Assembly: GCA_029379385.1 (NCBI GenBank)
Contig: CM055607.1
Coordinates: 10,230,001-10,294,000 of the forward strand
Direction of reading: 5' to 3'
Source: Quillaja saponaria
Taxonomy: Eukaryota; Streptophyta; Magnoliopsida; Fabales; Quillajaceae
DNA: 64,000 nucleotides
Shown here: one piece after another, positions 63,001 to 64,000 of the stretch
Layout: each line of letters starts with the position of its first letter
How positions within the stretch are numbered: the stretch's first letter is position 1
Made by a program: the position numbers and the translations under genes
Notes under the pieces: generated by a model
What the model was told of the DNA's origin: nothing
Database searches by the model: none
What the model saw: the letters and a program-made list of their open reading frames with translations, nothing else

Positions 63001-64000
63001 CCCACCATATTCATATATATATATATATATATACTTAACAAATTAAATTAAATTCCATCAAAATAGTAAGCAAAATAATACACTACATGTTATTGCAGTT
63101 AGACTGCGCTCTAAACTCTCGGACACTGTGTCGAGTACAATGAATTTTGCGGCAGCATTTGTTGTCATGGGTGGAAGAGAAAATATTTTCAAGATTACTT
63201 TTGGGATGAAAGAAGGGGAGGAATTGTTGAAGGCCTCACATTGCTACAAATATACAAAAGCTGCTCCTATTCCAGGAGCCCTTTTTATCTCTACTGAAAA
63301 GGTTGCTTTCAGCAGTGAAGACTTTGATGATAAGGTAATTAACCTTGACATCATACCCCAAACGTATATATCATTTTGTACTAACAATACTACATGCAAA
63401 TTGTTGTGCAGCTTTTGATACTAATAGGAAATATTGAAGACGTCACCCTAAGCAGGAATGTGAAAGAGCCAACTCAAAAGTACATAGAGATTGTGACTAA
63501 AGATAAATCTGAATATCAGTTTAGGGGGTTCTTACGATATGAAAGTGCTTTCAAGAATCTGCGGAAGGCCATTTCAAGGAACACGGAGAAAATGACAATG
63601 AAAATTGACGAAGTTGAAGTTGCAGATGAAGCTGCAGGTGACGTTGCAGATGAAGCTGCACATGAAGTTGCAGATGAATTAGGCAATGCAATTGTAATGG
63701 AACCAGAACAGGAGAATGAATTACAATGCAAAGGAAGGAGTTCTATTAATGCACAGGAGATTTGTGAGCAGGGTAAGTAATTTATATTCACTAATAATGA
63801 TTTACTCACCAAAACACATTGAAGAAAGAAAGAGAAAGGAAAACTTGCAAAAGCAATCAATTCTTATGTCAAAATTACACCGAAAGGATGAATAACCATG
63901 AATTACACATGAATACCAAGTGTGTGTATATATATGTATATATATATATATATAATTATTCACTTATTTCTATTTTTTGTCAATGATGTCTTTGAGTATT
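57010..64000 (+). CDS. TIR-NBS-LRR immune receptor with C-JID and GRAM domains, 3' end outside the window
   Basis: An intracellular immune receptor. Inferred exons: 57010-57506 (TIR), 58757-59852 (NB-ARC), 60056-60331, about 60509-60573, 60679-61734 (LRR), 61938-62598 (C-JID), 62751-62792, 62894-62974, 63099-63334, 63412-63772, then a donor GGTAAGT. Every junction is GT-AG and, apart from the short fourth exon, whose length I could not check exactly, phases agree and no stop occurs. TIR: YDVFLSFRGDDTR and SGWCLDEL with the catalytic Glu. NB-ARC: GLGGIGKTT, VLIVLDDVD, GSTILVTTRD, NLPLAL, FLDIACFF, and MHN in place of MHD. LRRs at 60690-61170 and 61470-61700 are split by Ser-rich repeats. C-JID: EVRVTGRDVPDWF. 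The tail is a GEM-type GRAM domain (EHVRLRSKLSDTV, GEELLKASHCY, GALFISTEKVAF, EPTQKYIEIVTKD), then a VADEAA repeat. The ATG at 57010 is the first in frame. At least about 1,457 residues. Confidence 0.88.
57507..58756 (+). other. Intron 1 of the receptor gene
   Basis: 1,250 bp between the TIR and NB-ARC exons, starting GTACGT and ending TGGCAG. It is AT-rich with no recognised element. The codon split across it restores G-Y in HFKFGYEFKF. Confidence 0.8.
61207..61473 (+). repeat. 54-bp minisatellite coding an 18-residue repeat in the LRR exon
   Basis: Five units at 61207-61260, 61261-61314, 61315-61368, 61369-61422 and 61423-61473 (the last 51 bp). The consensus peptide is ESTESSSVTTQLDLVSPS. 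The frame is kept through all units. It sits between an LRR ending GNCPKLRK and one starting LLNVEDCNLSDEDVL. Confidence 0.88.
62894..63580 (+). other. GRAM (GEM-like) domain segment of the receptor gene
   Basis: Exons 62894-62974, 63099-63334 and the start of 63412-63772 encode the complete GEM/ABA-responsive GRAM region: an upstream KKSISFVYRMSEHVRLRSKL block, then FKITFGMKEGEELLKASHCY, then ISTEKVAFSSE, then VKEPTQKYIEIVTKD and FLRYESAFKNLRKAIS. GRAM domains bind lipids or proteins at membranes. The loop after AFSSE is shorter than in typical GEM proteins. An in-frame ATG near 62924 could alternatively start a separate GRAM gene, but the phase-matched introns upstream argue for a fusion. 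Confidence 0.75.
63618..63683 (+). repeat. Short coding repeat VADEAA
   Basis: About three repeats of GCAGATGAAGCTGCA type encode VADEAAGD, VADEAAHE and VADE, an acidic, probably helical or flexible linker after the GRAM domain. Confidence 0.7.

Noticed and set aside
63516..63860. 114-codon minus-strand frame at the end of the receptor gene
   Set aside because: Antisense shadow of the GRAM/acidic-repeat exon. Its Ser/Ala repeats are the reverse of the VADEAA repeat.
1..64000. tRNA, rRNA, CRISPR or bacterial operon features
   Set aside because: Nothing with cloverleaf, rRNA or regularly spaced CRISPR repeat structure was seen. All evidence points to a plant nuclear genome.

Overview
The window is nuclear DNA of a flowering plant. 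It is very AT-rich, has GT-AG introns, Kunitz-type protease inhibitor genes, plant transposons and a TIR-NBS-LRR resistance gene. TIR-NBS-LRR genes are typical of eudicots, so a eudicot is near certain. A woody rosid is plausible but cannot be fixed from sequence alone. One 100-N scaffold gap lies at 45929-46028.

Layout. (1) 0.1-5.6 kb holds relics: a broken CYP716-like cytochrome P450, a small terminal-inverted-repeat (TIR) transposon that seems to carry a captured gene start, a dead LINE, and two diverged copies of a short open frame coding for a possibly secreted peptide. (2) 5.6-9.1 kb is AT-rich and holds one probable solo LTR. (3) 9.07-36 kb is a degenerate tandem array of four units. 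Each originally ended in a minus-strand Kunitz inhibitor gene. Three genes survive (two almost identical) and one unit has lost its gene. The units are packed with shared MITE copies and G-box-like modules. (4) 36-45.9 kb has a plus-strand Kunitz gene, a truncated duplicate that kept its promoter flank, and a 1.2-kb TIR transposon with a target duplication and a matching empty site. (5) 46.0-52.2 kb, after the gap, is a decayed Mutator-like element with a MULE transposase, a plant-mobile-domain (PMD) protein and a cluster of strong palindromes near its right end. (6) 52.2-57 kb is a set of duplicated sequences leading into the promoter of the last gene. (7) 57.0 kb to the window end is a TIR-NBS-LRR gene whose frame stays open across well-formed introns through a C-JID domain and into a GEM-type GRAM domain. 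It is still open at the window edge.

The region therefore looks like two adjacent defence loci, protease inhibitors against herbivores and an intracellular immune receptor, both enlarged by tandem duplication and broken up by transposons. The most interesting single object is the predicted TIR-NBS-LRR-GRAM fusion, which also carries a Ser-rich 18-residue repeat block inside its LRR region. Coordinates of repeats and splice sites were read by eye. No alignment or database search was run.
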